This document shows positions 8,445 to 16,176 of a DNA stretch of 50,249 nt, one piece after another. The DNA comes from Acetobacteraceae bacterium. GTDB taxonomy: Bacteria > Pseudomonadota > Alphaproteobacteria > Acetobacterales > Acetobacteraceae. Location of the stretch: contig DNXO01000069.1 in assembly GCA_003506895.1 (NCBI GenBank), positions 87,089 through 137,337 of the forward strand, written 5' to 3'. The notes under the pieces were generated by a model, which was given only the letters and a program-made list of their open reading frames with translations, was not told where the DNA came from and made no database searches. The position numbers and the translations under genes are program-made. Positions within the stretch are counted from its first letter, which is position 1. Each line of letters begins with the position of its first letter.

Positions 8445-8491
8445 GTCTTGGCCCCGTTCTTGCATATGCTGACCTGCCTGTGCTGACACAA

Positions 8492-8508
8492 GACGCGCAA
8501 CCCGCGTC
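8492..8508 (+). other. Small hairpin between nifJ and the ABC transporter genes
   Basis: GACGCG-CAACC-CGCGTC forms a perfect 6-bp stem with a 5-base loop. No T-run follows, so it is not a standard intrinsic terminator; it could be an mRNA-stabilising or operator element. Confidence 0.3.
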
Positions 8509-8571
8509 GATTGCCCAGAAGATGGGCGGTGGTCGGTTCAGTGCTGAGCAGATGACGAGCAGGAGTAGACC

Positions 8572-9537
8572 ATGGAGTCCCGCCGCACTTTCCCTCTGAG
8601 CCGCCGCGGCTTGTTGGCGACCGCTTTGGCTGCCCCAGCGATCATGCGGGTAACCCGCGCTCAGGCGGATACGGTGACGATACGAATGGGGTCGCTGAAG
8701 CTGATCCATTCGATCACGCCATGGTTCTATGAGCGCTTCCTGCCGGCCGGCTATAAGATCGATATCATCCCGTTCGAGAGCCCGACCGACTGTAAATCCG
8801 CCGTCGTCACGGGGTCGGTTGATTTCGGCACGTTCGGCATCGCCGCCGGCATCCTCGGCGCCGCGGCCCATGAACCCGTGGTGGTTTTTGGGTCCGCGTG
8901 CAACAAGGGCATGGCGGTGGTCGCCCGCAAGGACGGCGCGATCTCCACCCTGAAAGACCTTAAGGGCAAGCGTGTCGCGATCTGGCCCGGTTCCACGCAG
9001 GAGGTCTTCATCCTGGAACGCTTGCGAATGGAGGGGATGACCATCCGCGACGTCGAGTCCGTCCGCGTGTCGTTCTCGGAAATGCCGGCGGCGTTGGCGC
9101 GTGGTGACGTCGATGCCTATGTCGGCGCTGAACCCGGCCCGGGGCTTTCGCTGTTCAGCGGGGTCGGCAAAATTGTCGAGTATCCCTACTCCACCCCGAT
9201 GGGCAGCCTTAACATGATCATGGCGACTCACCGCGACACGATTACACAAAAGCCGGATCTGGCGCGTGTCGTGCTGAACCTGCAAAAGCAGGGTAGCGAG
9301 TACGCGACCGCGCATCCATCCGAGATGGTCGATATGGCGGTCACGAAACTGGGTATGAAGCGTGAGGCTGTCGATCTGTCGGTGCAAAATGTCGAGCTGA
9401 ACTGGAAGATGACGCCGGAGATGATCGAGGCTGGCAAGACCTACGCCCAGCATATGTTGGAATTGAAGCAAATCCGGGCGCTGCCGGATTTTGGGGCATT
9501 CTTCGATACGAAAATCTCCGACCAGCTTTCCGTATGA
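8572..9537 (+). CDS. ABC transporter substrate-binding protein (NMT1/SsuA type)
   Basis: A 321-residue periplasmic binding protein. The N-terminus is a Tat-like signal (SRRGLLATALAAPA) with probable cleavage after AQA at residue 32. The mature part follows the SsuA/TauA/NMT1 pattern: TIRMGSLKLIHS near the start, DFGTFGIAAG, then KDLKGKRVAIWPGS and GDVDAYVGAEPGP. Family members bind nitrate, sulfonates, taurine, pyrimidines or thiamine precursors. AGGAG stands just upstream of the ATG. Its 3' end overlaps the permease start by 4 bases (ATGA). Location immediately before amidase and hydantoinase genes suggests uptake of the nitrogen heterocycle or ureide degraded here; that is inference. Confidence 0.88.
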   Translation: MESRRTFPLSRRGLLATALAAPAIMRVTRAQADTVTIRMGSLKLIHSITPWFYERFLPAGYKIDIIPFESPTDCKSAVVTGSVDFGTFGIAAGILGAAAHEPVVVFGSACNKGMAVVARKDGAISTLKDLKGKRVAIWPGSTQEVFILERLRMEGMTIRDVESVRVSFSEMPAALARGDVDAYVGAEPGPGLSLFSGVGKIVEYPYSTPMGSLNMIMATHRDTITQKPDLARVVLNLQKQGSEYATAHPSEMVDMAVTKLGMKREAVDLSVQNVELNWKMTPEMIEAGKTYAQHMLELKQIRALPDFGAFFDTKISDQLSV

Positions 9538-10355
9538 GCGAAGCCGTAGAGACCCTTCCGCTCGAACGCGCGCCGGCACGGATCGACGCGACGCCGCTGC
9601 TGCGGATCGTCGTGCCGGTGGTCCTGCTCATGGGATGGTGGGCCGAAACGGCGTTGCATCCGGGCGGGCTGATTCCCGCGCCGTCGGAGGTTGGCGTTGC
9701 ACTGTGGGATCTGGCGTTCGGCGGCATCAACGACGATGCGTTCAGTCAGATGCTGTTGCCCGACCTGATCGCCTCCGCCAGCCGCGTTTATGGCGCTTTC
9801 GTTTTGGCGGCGGCTGTCGCACTGCCGTTGGGCATGCTGATCGGCCGGTTGCGGCTGGTGCGGGAGATGTTGGAACCAACCTTGCAGGTTCTGCGTCCGG
9901 TGCCGGTGACCGCGTGGTTGCCGCTGTCGATGATCATGTTCGGCATTGGGCCGAAATCGGCGTTCTTTCTGGTGGCGCTGGGGTCTTTCTTTCCCATCCT
10001 GCTCAACACGATCTTCGCTGTGCGCAGTGTGGAACCCCGGTTGTTTGAGGCGGCGCAAATGTTGGGTGTTTCCCCGGCCAGGCTATTCCCGAAAGTGGTG
10101 CTGCCGGCGTCTTTGCCGGGGATGTTCACCGGGTTGCGGCTAGGATTGGGTCTGGCGTGGGTGGTGATCGTCGTCGGTGAGATGACCGGCGTGCAGACCG
10201 GGCTGGGCGCGATGATCATGGACGCTCGGCAGTTGTCCCGGACGGAGATCGTGATCGCCGGCATGGCGGTGATCGGCGTGGCGGGCTTTCTGTCGGATTA
10301 TGCGGTGCTGATGCTTGGCCGGAAATTGCTGGCCTGGAGTCCGCAGCATGGTTGA
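9534..10355 (+). CDS. ABC transporter permease (SsuC/TauC type)
   Basis: A 273-residue inner-membrane permease with about six predicted hydrophobic helices. The EAA loop that docks on the ATPase is clear (EAAQMLGVSPARLFPKVVLP, about residues 175-195). N-terminal and C-terminal helices follow the BPD_transp_1 layout of nitrate/sulfonate/taurine importers. It starts inside the stop of the binding-protein gene (ATGA) and is followed 63 bases later by the ATPase. Transport direction is import by family; the substrate is not identifiable from the permease alone. Confidence 0.9.
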   Translation: MSEAVETLPLERAPARIDATPLLRIVVPVVLLMGWWAETALHPGGLIPAPSEVGVALWDLAFGGINDDAFSQMLLPDLIASASRVYGAFVLAAAVALPLGMLIGRLRLVREMLEPTLQVLRPVPVTAWLPLSMIMFGIGPKSAFFLVALGSFFPILLNTIFAVRSVEPRLFEAAQMLGVSPARLFPKVVLPASLPGMFTGLRLGLGLAWVVIVVGEMTGVQTGLGAMIMDARQLSRTEIVIAGMAVIGVAGFLSDYAVLMLGRKLLAWSPQHG

Positions 10356-10418
10356 CGCGATTCGCCGGCAGACCATGGGGTTGTCCGGAACGACCGCGCC
10401 CAGCCGTGACATAAACTC

Positions 10419-11180
10419 ATGATTCCACCCGTCCTCTCCGCCATCAACGCGGGCAAGATCTACCCTGGTGGAATCGAGGCCCTGCGTAATGCCAACCTGA
10501 CCATCGCGCCCGGGGAGTTCGTCTGCCTGATCGGCGCGTCGGGCTGCGGAAAATCCACGCTGCTGCGGATGATCGCGGGATTCGAAACCGTCACCTCCGG
10601 CCAGATCATTGTGCGCGGCAAGGAAGTCACCGGGCCGGGGCCGGATCGAGGGATGGTATTTCAGGACTACGGGCTGTTCCCCTGGCTGACCATTCGAAAA
10701 AACATCGCGTTCGGCCCCATTGCCCGCGGCAAATCCAAGGCCGAGGCCATGGCCACGGCCGACCGCTTCGTTTCGATGATGGGGCTGGATCGTTTTGCCG
10801 ACAGCTACCCTCACCAACTGTCCGGCGGCATGAAGCAGCGGGTCGCCATCGGCCGCGTGCTGGCGAACGACGCGCGGATGGCGTTGATGGACGAACCGTT
10901 CGGAGCGTTGGACGCGATGACCCGGGAACGGTTGCAAGAGGAACTGTTGACGATTTGGCGCGCCACCGGGCTGAGTGTCGTCTTCGTCACCCACTCGCTG
11001 GAGGAAGCCATCTATTTGGCTGACCGTGTGGTTGTGATGTCTCCCGGTCCCGGCCGAATCGTGGCAGAAGAGCGTATCACCTTGGAGCGGCCCCGCGACG
11101 TGTCATCCCCCCAATTCAACGATATCCGCCGTCATTTGGCTGCCCTGCTGCACGCCGACCACGCCAGGGAGGCCGCTTGA
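10419..11180 (+). CDS. ABC transporter ATP-binding protein (SsuB/TauB type)
   Basis: A 253-residue ATPase. Walker A is GASGCGKST at about residue 42, the Q-loop is FQDYGLFPW, the signature is LSGGMKQR, and Walker B is ARMALMDEPFGALD; the switch histidine is in VTHSLEEA. The sequence belongs to the nitrate/sulfonate/bicarbonate importer class. It follows its permease after a 63-base gap in which no clear regulatory element was found. Its last four bases overlap the TTG start of the allophanate hydrolase gene, tying transport to catabolism. Confidence 0.92.
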   Translation: MIPPVLSAINAGKIYPGGIEALRNANLTIAPGEFVCLIGASGCGKSTLLRMIAGFETVTSGQIIVRGKEVTGPGPDRGMVFQDYGLFPWLTIRKNIAFGPIARGKSKAEAMATADRFVSMMGLDRFADSYPHQLSGGMKQRVAIGRVLANDARMALMDEPFGALDAMTRERLQEELLTIWRATGLSVVFVTHSLEEAIYLADRVVVMSPGPGRIVAEERITLERPRDVSSPQFNDIRRHLAALLHADHAREAA

Positions 11181-12877
11181 CGCCTGTGAAGATGGCGGAG
11201 GCGGCGATTGCCGCTGACCGCGCCCACGCTGATCCGGCGATATGGATCACCCGCCGGTCTGACGAAGCGATTCTGGCCGATGCCGCGGCGCTGGAAGCCG
11301 AAGGGCCGAGGGGCCGCCCCCTGTGGGGTGTGCCGTTCGCGGTAAAGGACAACATCGACGTCGCTGGGATACCAACGACCGCGGCATGCCCGGGTTTCGC
11401 CTACACGCCGGACACGGATTCCCCCGCCGTCCGGCGGCTGCTGGATGCTGGTGCGCTGCTGATCGGCAAGACGAACCTGGACCAGTTCGCAACAGGTCTG
11501 GTTGGAACGCGCAGCCCATACGGCGTGCCGCGCAACGTGTTCGATCCGGCGTTGGTGCCGGGCGGTTCTTCGTCGGGGTCGGCCTGCGCGGTCGCGGCCG
11601 GCATCGTCCGGTTCGCACTGGGTACAGACACTGCCGGGTCGGGCCGGGTGCCGGCTGGGTTTGGCAATATCGTCGGGCTGAAACCCACGATCGGCAGCGT
11701 TTCCGCCCGGGGCATGGTACCCGCGTGCCGGTCGGTCGATACGATTTCGGTCCTCGCTCGTTCGGTGGACGAGGCGCTTGCCGTCCAACGTGTCATCGCG
11801 GTGTTCGATGGCGATGATGCCTATGCGCGCAAGGCTCCGTTCCCGCATTTGCGGCGGTCGGCTTTGCCGGCCGGCCGTGTGGCGATGGGCGATGTCGCCG
11901 CGTTGTGCGATGCCGATGTCGCGGCGGCCTATGCCGATGCCGCCGCCTTCCTGACCGCCGCGCCGGTCGATATGACGCTGTATCTGGAAGTCGCGCGCTT
12001 GCTGTACGAGGGGCCGTGGGTTTCGGAACGAACCGCGGCACTGCGGTCTGTCGTCGAGACGACGCCCGACATTTTGTATCCTGCCACGCGCACGATCCTG
12101 GAATTGGGTCTGGCCCGGCTGACGGTGGATGCCTTCGACGCCTTCCATCTGCTGCAACGGGCGCGCCGGCAGGCCGCGATTCTGTTCAGCCAATACGATG
12201 CGTTGTTGCTACCCACCGCCCCGTTCTGCCCCTCATTGGCCGAGGTCGAAGCCGACCCGCTGGGACCCAATCGCCGGCTGGGCACCTTCACCAACTTCGC
12301 GAACCTGTGCGACATGGCGGGCTTCGCCGTGCCGATCGGATTCGGCCCGAATGGCACCCCGATCGGCGGTGTTCTGCTAGGGCCCGCGTGGTCCGAGGGC
12401 CGTCTGGCCCCGCTGGCGGATGCACTGCACCGGAAATTCGCCACAACGGTTGGCGCGACCGGACAGGCTCTGCCCGTCAGCGCCGAACCCGACCGGGTTG
12501 AGGCCGGTGAAACCGCATTGTTCTGCATCGGCGCCCATATGGCCGGATTGCCGTTGAACACGCAGATTACAGCGCTGGGCGGGCGATTCATCCGGGAAGC
12601 CAGGACGGCACCGGCCTACCGGCTGTTTGCCCTGGGTAATCGCCCGGGCATGATACGCGCTGATGACGGGGCGGCGATCGCGGGCGAGGTCTGGGCGCTG
12701 CCGACGTCTTCCATCGGCGCGCTGCTGGCGCAGGTGCCTCCGCCGCTGGGCTTCGGCACCGTGACCTTGGACGATGGCCCGTGCCTGGGCTTTGTGGCAG
12801 AATCCGCCGGCGTGGCGGATGCACGAGAAATCACCCATCTTGGCGGCTGGCGAGCCTGGCTGCGATCCGGAGACTGA
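11177..12877 (+). CDS. atzF: Allophanate hydrolase
   Basis: A 566-residue, two-domain protein. The N-terminal amidase-signature domain holds the Lys-cisSer-Ser triad: Lys57 in PFAVKDN, the serines at 131-133 in GGSSSGSA, and Ser155 in DTAGSGRVPAG. The C-terminal domain from about residue 445 (GAHMAGLPLN, then RLFALGNRPGM and GEVWALP) is the AtzF/DUR1,2 extension that in known enzymes takes part in decarboxylation/hydrolysis. AtzF turns allophanate into ammonia and CO2. A TTG start overlaps the ATPase stop by 4 bases; an in-frame ATG at 11192 is the alternative. No urea carboxylase gene is in the window, so allophanate is more likely to come from the AtzE/AtzH-like enzymes encoded downstream. 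Confidence 0.9.
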   Translation: MTPVKMAEAAIAADRAHADPAIWITRRSDEAILADAAALEAEGPRGRPLWGVPFAVKDNIDVAGIPTTAACPGFAYTPDTDSPAVRRLLDAGALLIGKTNLDQFATGLVGTRSPYGVPRNVFDPALVPGGSSSGSACAVAAGIVRFALGTDTAGSGRVPAGFGNIVGLKPTIGSVSARGMVPACRSVDTISVLARSVDEALAVQRVIAVFDGDDAYARKAPFPHLRRSALPAGRVAMGDVAALCDADVAAAYADAAAFLTAAPVDMTLYLEVARLLYEGPWVSERTAALRSVVETTPDILYPATRTILELGLARLTVDAFDAFHLLQRARRQAAILFSQYDALLLPTAPFCPSLAEVEADPLGPNRRLGTFTNFANLCDMAGFAVPIGFGPNGTPIGGVLLGPAWSEGRLAPLADALHRKFATTVGATGQALPVSAEPDRVEAGETALFCIGAHMAGLPLNTQITALGGRFIREARTAPAYRLFALGNRPGMIRADDGAAIAGEVWALPTSSIGALLAQVPPPLGFGTVTLDDGPCLGFVAESAGVADAREITHLGGWRAWLRSGD

Positions 12878-12879
12878 CG

Positions 12880-13062
12880 ATGGACGAAGCGGCCTTGGAT
12901 GCGATGATCGATGCCGGAACGACGTTATTGGGGATTGAAATGAAGCCGGAGTGGCGCGCCGCCGTGCGCATGCACCTGACGATTTCGCTGGGTCATGCCG
13001 CGGTGGTGTTGGAAACGCCGTTGCCCGATCACCTCGACCCCGCGCCGGTGTTTCGGGCATGA
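12880..13062 (+). CDS. atzG: AtzG-like small subunit (DUF4089)
   Basis: A 60-residue protein that matches the DUF4089/AtzG pattern: a short helix, GIEMKPEWRAAVRMHL in the middle, and a PLPDHLDPAPVFRA tail. In Pseudomonas sp. ADP, AtzG is a non-catalytic subunit that holds the AtzE amidase together, similar to GatC in the transamidosome. It starts two bases after the atzF stop, with GGAG nearby, and its stop overlaps the ATG of the amidase gene (ATGA). Gene order and overlap agree with a stoichiometric AtzEG complex. Confidence 0.88.
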   Translation: MDEAALDAMIDAGTTLLGIEMKPEWRAAVRMHLTISLGHAAVVLETPLPDHLDPAPVFRA

Positions 13063-14444
13063 CGCACGCAACTGAAATCGCCTCGGCGGTTGGTTCGGGC
13101 CGCACGCGTGCCACGGATGTCATGACGGCATGTATGGACAAGATCGGCCGGCTGAATCCGGTGCTGAATGCGTTCACCACCGTAACGGCCGAACGGGCCC
13201 TGGCAAAAGCGGCCGCGCTGGACACGGCGATTGCGTCGGGTGCAAAGCCGGGACCGTTGGCGGGCGTGCCGTTCGCGGTCAAGAACCTGATCGACGTCGC
13301 CGGGTTGCCGACCTTGGCTGGGTCGAAGATCAACCGGGACCACCCACCCGCCGCCGAGGACGCGCCTCTGGTTCAGCGGCTGGAGGCAGCGGGTGCGATT
13401 CTGGTCGGCGCGCTGAACATGGGCGAGTATGCCTATGATTTTACCGGCGAGAACGTCCACGAAGGTCCGTCGCGCAATCCGTTCGACACGGCGCGCATGT
13501 CCGGCGGTTCCTCGGGTGGATCGGGCAGCGCGGTGGGCGGCGGGTTGGTGCCCTTGGCGCTGGGGTCCGATACGAACGGGTCGATCCGCGTGCCGGCGTC
13601 GTTCTGCGGATTGTTTGGTTTGAAACCAACATATGGGAGGCTCACCCGAGCGGGAAGCTTTCCGTTTGTATCGAGTTTGGATCATTTGGGGCCGTTCACG
13701 CGGTCTGTCGCCGATCTGGCTGTCGCGTATGACGCGATGCAGGGATACGACGCGGCCGATCCGGCGTGTGTGGATCGGCCAGTGGAACCGGTTAGCGGGC
13801 TGTTGGATTCCGGCGTCGATGGTTTGCGGATCGCCTCGGCAGGCGGGTATTTCCGGGCTGGTGCATCGGCCGAGGCGTTGACGGCACTGGACAGCATCGC
13901 GGCGGCGCTGGGGTGCGCCGAAACCGTGATGATACCGGAGGCGCAGCGTGCGAGAAGTTCGGCCTATGTCATCACCACGACCGAGGGTGCGGCGCTGCAC
14001 ATGCAACGCCTGCGGACCCGCCCGGATGATTTCGATGCCGATGTGCGGGATCGGCTGATCGCGGGTGCGTTGGTTCCAGCCGCCGCGGTGGTTCAGGCGC
14101 AGAAATTCCGCCGTTGGTTCCGCGATGAAATGCTGAAGCTGTTTCAACGGTATGACGCGATCCTGGCGCCGGCGACACCGTGCGTCGCGCCGCTGATTGG
14201 GCAGAAGACCTTCGTGCTGGACGGAAAGGAAATGCCGGTTCGCCCCAACATCGGTATCTACACACAACCGATCTCGTTTATTGGTCTGCCGGTCGTCGCC
14301 GTGCCGGTGCCGACATCGCTGGGTCTGCCGATCGGTGTGCAGATCATCACCGCCCCGTGGCGCGAGGACATCGCGCTGCGGATCGCACGCGCGCTTGAAG
14401 CCTCGGGCGCCGCTGTTGCCCCCGTTGCGAAACTGGAAGCCTGA
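13059..14444 (+). CDS. atzE: AtzE-like amidase (1-carboxybiuret hydrolase family)
   Basis: A 461-residue amidase-signature enzyme. The triad is Lys75 in PFAVKNL, Ser151/152 in GGSSGGSGSA, and Ser175 in DTNGSIRVPASF. The N-terminus and FDTARMSGG segment are of AtzE type, and it is preceded by its AtzG-like partner with an ATGA overlap. AtzE of Pseudomonas deaminates 1-carboxybiuret to 1,3-dicarboxyurea in cyanuric acid breakdown. No cyanuric acid hydrolase (AtzD) is visible, so the natural substrate here may be another carbamoylated intermediate from purine or pyrimidine ring opening. GatA-like transamidation is unlikely given the partner. The ATG at 13059 was chosen for its overlap; upstream codons in frame lie inside atzG. 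Confidence 0.87.
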   Translation: MTHATEIASAVGSGRTRATDVMTACMDKIGRLNPVLNAFTTVTAERALAKAAALDTAIASGAKPGPLAGVPFAVKNLIDVAGLPTLAGSKINRDHPPAAEDAPLVQRLEAAGAILVGALNMGEYAYDFTGENVHEGPSRNPFDTARMSGGSSGGSGSAVGGGLVPLALGSDTNGSIRVPASFCGLFGLKPTYGRLTRAGSFPFVSSLDHLGPFTRSVADLAVAYDAMQGYDAADPACVDRPVEPVSGLLDSGVDGLRIASAGGYFRAGASAEALTALDSIAAALGCAETVMIPEAQRARSSAYVITTTEGAALHMQRLRTRPDDFDADVRDRLIAGALVPAAAVVQAQKFRRWFRDEMLKLFQRYDAILAPATPCVAPLIGQKTFVLDGKEMPVRPNIGIYTQPISFIGLPVVAVPVPTSLGLPIGVQIITAPWREDIALRIARALEASGAAVAPVAKLEA

Positions 14445-14447
14445 CCG

Positions 14448-14831
14448 ATGGACATCAACCTTCCCGAAATCAAAGCCGAGGTCGAAGAGGCTTTTGCCCG
14501 TTATGAAAAAGCGCTGGTAACCAACGACGTCGATGCGTTGCAGTCGCTGTTCTGGAACAGCCCGCATACAATCCGTTACGGTATCGGCGAAAATCTCTAC
14601 GGCTACGACGAAATCGGCGCCTTCCGAGCCGCTCGGTCTCCGGTCGGGTTGGCTCGGACGACGTCGCGGACGGTGATTACGACTTACGGAAACGATTTCG
14701 CGACGGCTTCGACATTGTTTCATCGAGAGACCGTTCCCGGCAAGGTTGGACGGCAGATGCAGACCTGGGCGCGCACGCCGGATGGCTGGCGGGTGGTGGC
14801 GGCACATGTCAGCGTGATCGACGCGCCGTGA
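14448..14831 (+). CDS. atzH: AtzH-like DUF3225 protein (SnoaL fold)
   Basis: A 127-residue protein with the SnoaL/NTF2-like arrangement of DUF3225. Typical segments are the N-terminal helix EIKAEVEEAFARYEKALV, LQSLFWNSPHTIRYGIGE, FRAARSP, and the C-terminal strand GWRVVAAHVSV. AtzH in the atzDGEHF operon of Pseudomonas sp. ADP is proposed to convert the AtzE product 1,3-dicarboxyurea to allophanate. Here it lies three bases after the AtzE-like gene, in the same AtzG-E-H order. Its stop overlaps the GTG start of the 8-oxoguanine deaminase gene. Function is by family and context; the active-site residues of AtzH were not mapped. Confidence 0.85.
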   Translation: MDINLPEIKAEVEEAFARYEKALVTNDVDALQSLFWNSPHTIRYGIGENLYGYDEIGAFRAARSPVGLARTTSRTVITTYGNDFATASTLFHRETVPGKVGRQMQTWARTPDGWRVVAAHVSVIDAP

Positions 14832-16165
14832 CGCTTTGGATCAAGGATCCGCTTGGGATTCTTGCCGAGGGCGCCGAACGCGGTGTGGTGGTCGATGGCG
14901 GACGCATCGTCGAATGCGTGGCGCGTGGCGCCGAACCGACGACGCCGTGCAAGATGGTTTTCGATGCCAGCCGGCATGTGGTCCTGCCCGGGCTGATCAA
15001 TACCCATCACCACTTCTACCAGACCCTGACGCGGGCCACCCCGGCGGCGCTGGACCGGGAACTGTTCCCTTGGTTGCAGGCACTTTATCCGATCTGGGCG
15101 CGCCTGACGCCGGAAGCGCTCGATGCGGCTGTGACCGTGGCGATGGCCGAGCTGCTGCTGTCCGGCTGCACGACGACCACCGACCATCACTATGTTTTCC
15201 CCTCCGGCCTGGAAACCGCGATCGACACGGAGGTTGCCGCCGCCCAGCGCCTCGGCATTCGCGTGGTGCTGACGCGCGGCTCGATGAACCTGTCTCAGCG
15301 TGACGGCGGATTGCCCCCTGACAGCGTTGTCCAGGACGAGGACACCATCCTGGCCGACAGCGAGCGGCTGATCGCGCGCTATCACGACGCTTCGCCGGCA
15401 GCGATGGTGCAGGTGGCGCTGGCGCCGTGTTCGCCGTTCAGTGTGACGACATCGCTGATGGCGGCGACGGCGGCTTTGGCGGATCGGACGGGGGTGCGCC
15501 TGCATACCCACTTGGCGGAGACGGCCGACGAGGAAGCCTTCTGCCTGTCGAAATTCGGTTGCCGCCCGCTGGACTACCTGGAATCGGTGGGTTGGTTGAA
15601 CGACCGAACGTGGTTGGCACATGGCATCCACTTCGATGCCGGTGAGATCGCTCGTTTGGCCAAGGCCGGGACCTGCGTGACTCACTGCCCGTGCAGCAAT
15701 CAGATCCTTGCGTCTGGGACGTGTCTGGTCTGCGAAATGGAACAGGCCGGGATGAATGTCGGCCTGGGCGTCGATGGATCGGCTTCGAACAATGCTTCCA
15801 ATATGATCCAGGAGGTGCGGGCGGCGTTTCTGCTCCAACGCGGGCGGTACGGCGTGGAGAAGGTCAGCCATACGGACGCGCTGCGCTGGGCAACGCAAGG
15901 ATCGGCGGCCTGTATCGGCCGGCCGGAACTGGGTCGCATCGCCCCGGGCATGCAGGCGGACCTGGCGCTGTTCACGCTGGACGAGCTGCGGTTCTCCGGC
16001 GCGTTGGACCCGATCGCCGCGCTGGTGGTGTGCGGCGCGCACACGGCGGACCGGGTGATGGTCGGCGGGCGCTGGGTTGTGGAGAATGGCGCGATACCGG
16101 GGCTGGACATGGCGGCCCTGGTTCGGCGACACACTGCGGCGGCTAAAGCGCTGCACGCAGGATAG
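14828..16165 (+). CDS. 8-oxoguanine deaminase (amidohydrolase superfamily)
   Basis: A 445-residue metal-dependent deaminase. Metal ligands are His60 and His62 in NTHHHFYQ, His228 in LHTHLAET with Glu231, His265 in LAHGIHF and Asp316 in VDGSAS. The CPCSNQILASG loop is typical of the 8-oxoguanine deaminase/hydroxyatrazine hydrolase branch. Characterised members convert 8-oxoguanine to urate. It starts at a GTG overlapping the AtzH-like stop (GTGA) and precedes the hydantoinase gene by 11 bases. The alternative is a related hydrolase acting on s-triazines or another aminated heterocycle; purine context (xanthine dehydrogenase, guanine deaminase) favours 8-oxoguanine. Confidence 0.82.
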   Translation: MTLWIKDPLGILAEGAERGVVVDGGRIVECVARGAEPTTPCKMVFDASRHVVLPGLINTHHHFYQTLTRATPAALDRELFPWLQALYPIWARLTPEALDAAVTVAMAELLLSGCTTTTDHHYVFPSGLETAIDTEVAAAQRLGIRVVLTRGSMNLSQRDGGLPPDSVVQDEDTILADSERLIARYHDASPAAMVQVALAPCSPFSVTTSLMAATAALADRTGVRLHTHLAETADEEAFCLSKFGCRPLDYLESVGWLNDRTWLAHGIHFDAGEIARLAKAGTCVTHCPCSNQILASGTCLVCEMEQAGMNVGLGVDGSASNNASNMIQEVRAAFLLQRGRYGVEKVSHTDALRWATQGSAACIGRPELGRIAPGMQADLALFTLDELRFSGALDPIAALVVCGAHTADRVMVGGRWVVENGAIPGLDMAALVRRHTAAAKALHAG

Positions 16166-16176
16166 GGGACGCCCAA

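Noticed and set aside
8445..8571. Guanidine-I (ykkC) riboswitch before the importer/allophanate hydrolase run
   Set aside because: No conserved ykkC motifs were visible; only a 6-bp hairpin is present.
13029..14807. 592-codon minus-strand frame opposite the AtzE-like gene
   Set aside because: Shadow of a GC-rich coding sequence; the sense strand has clear amidase motifs.
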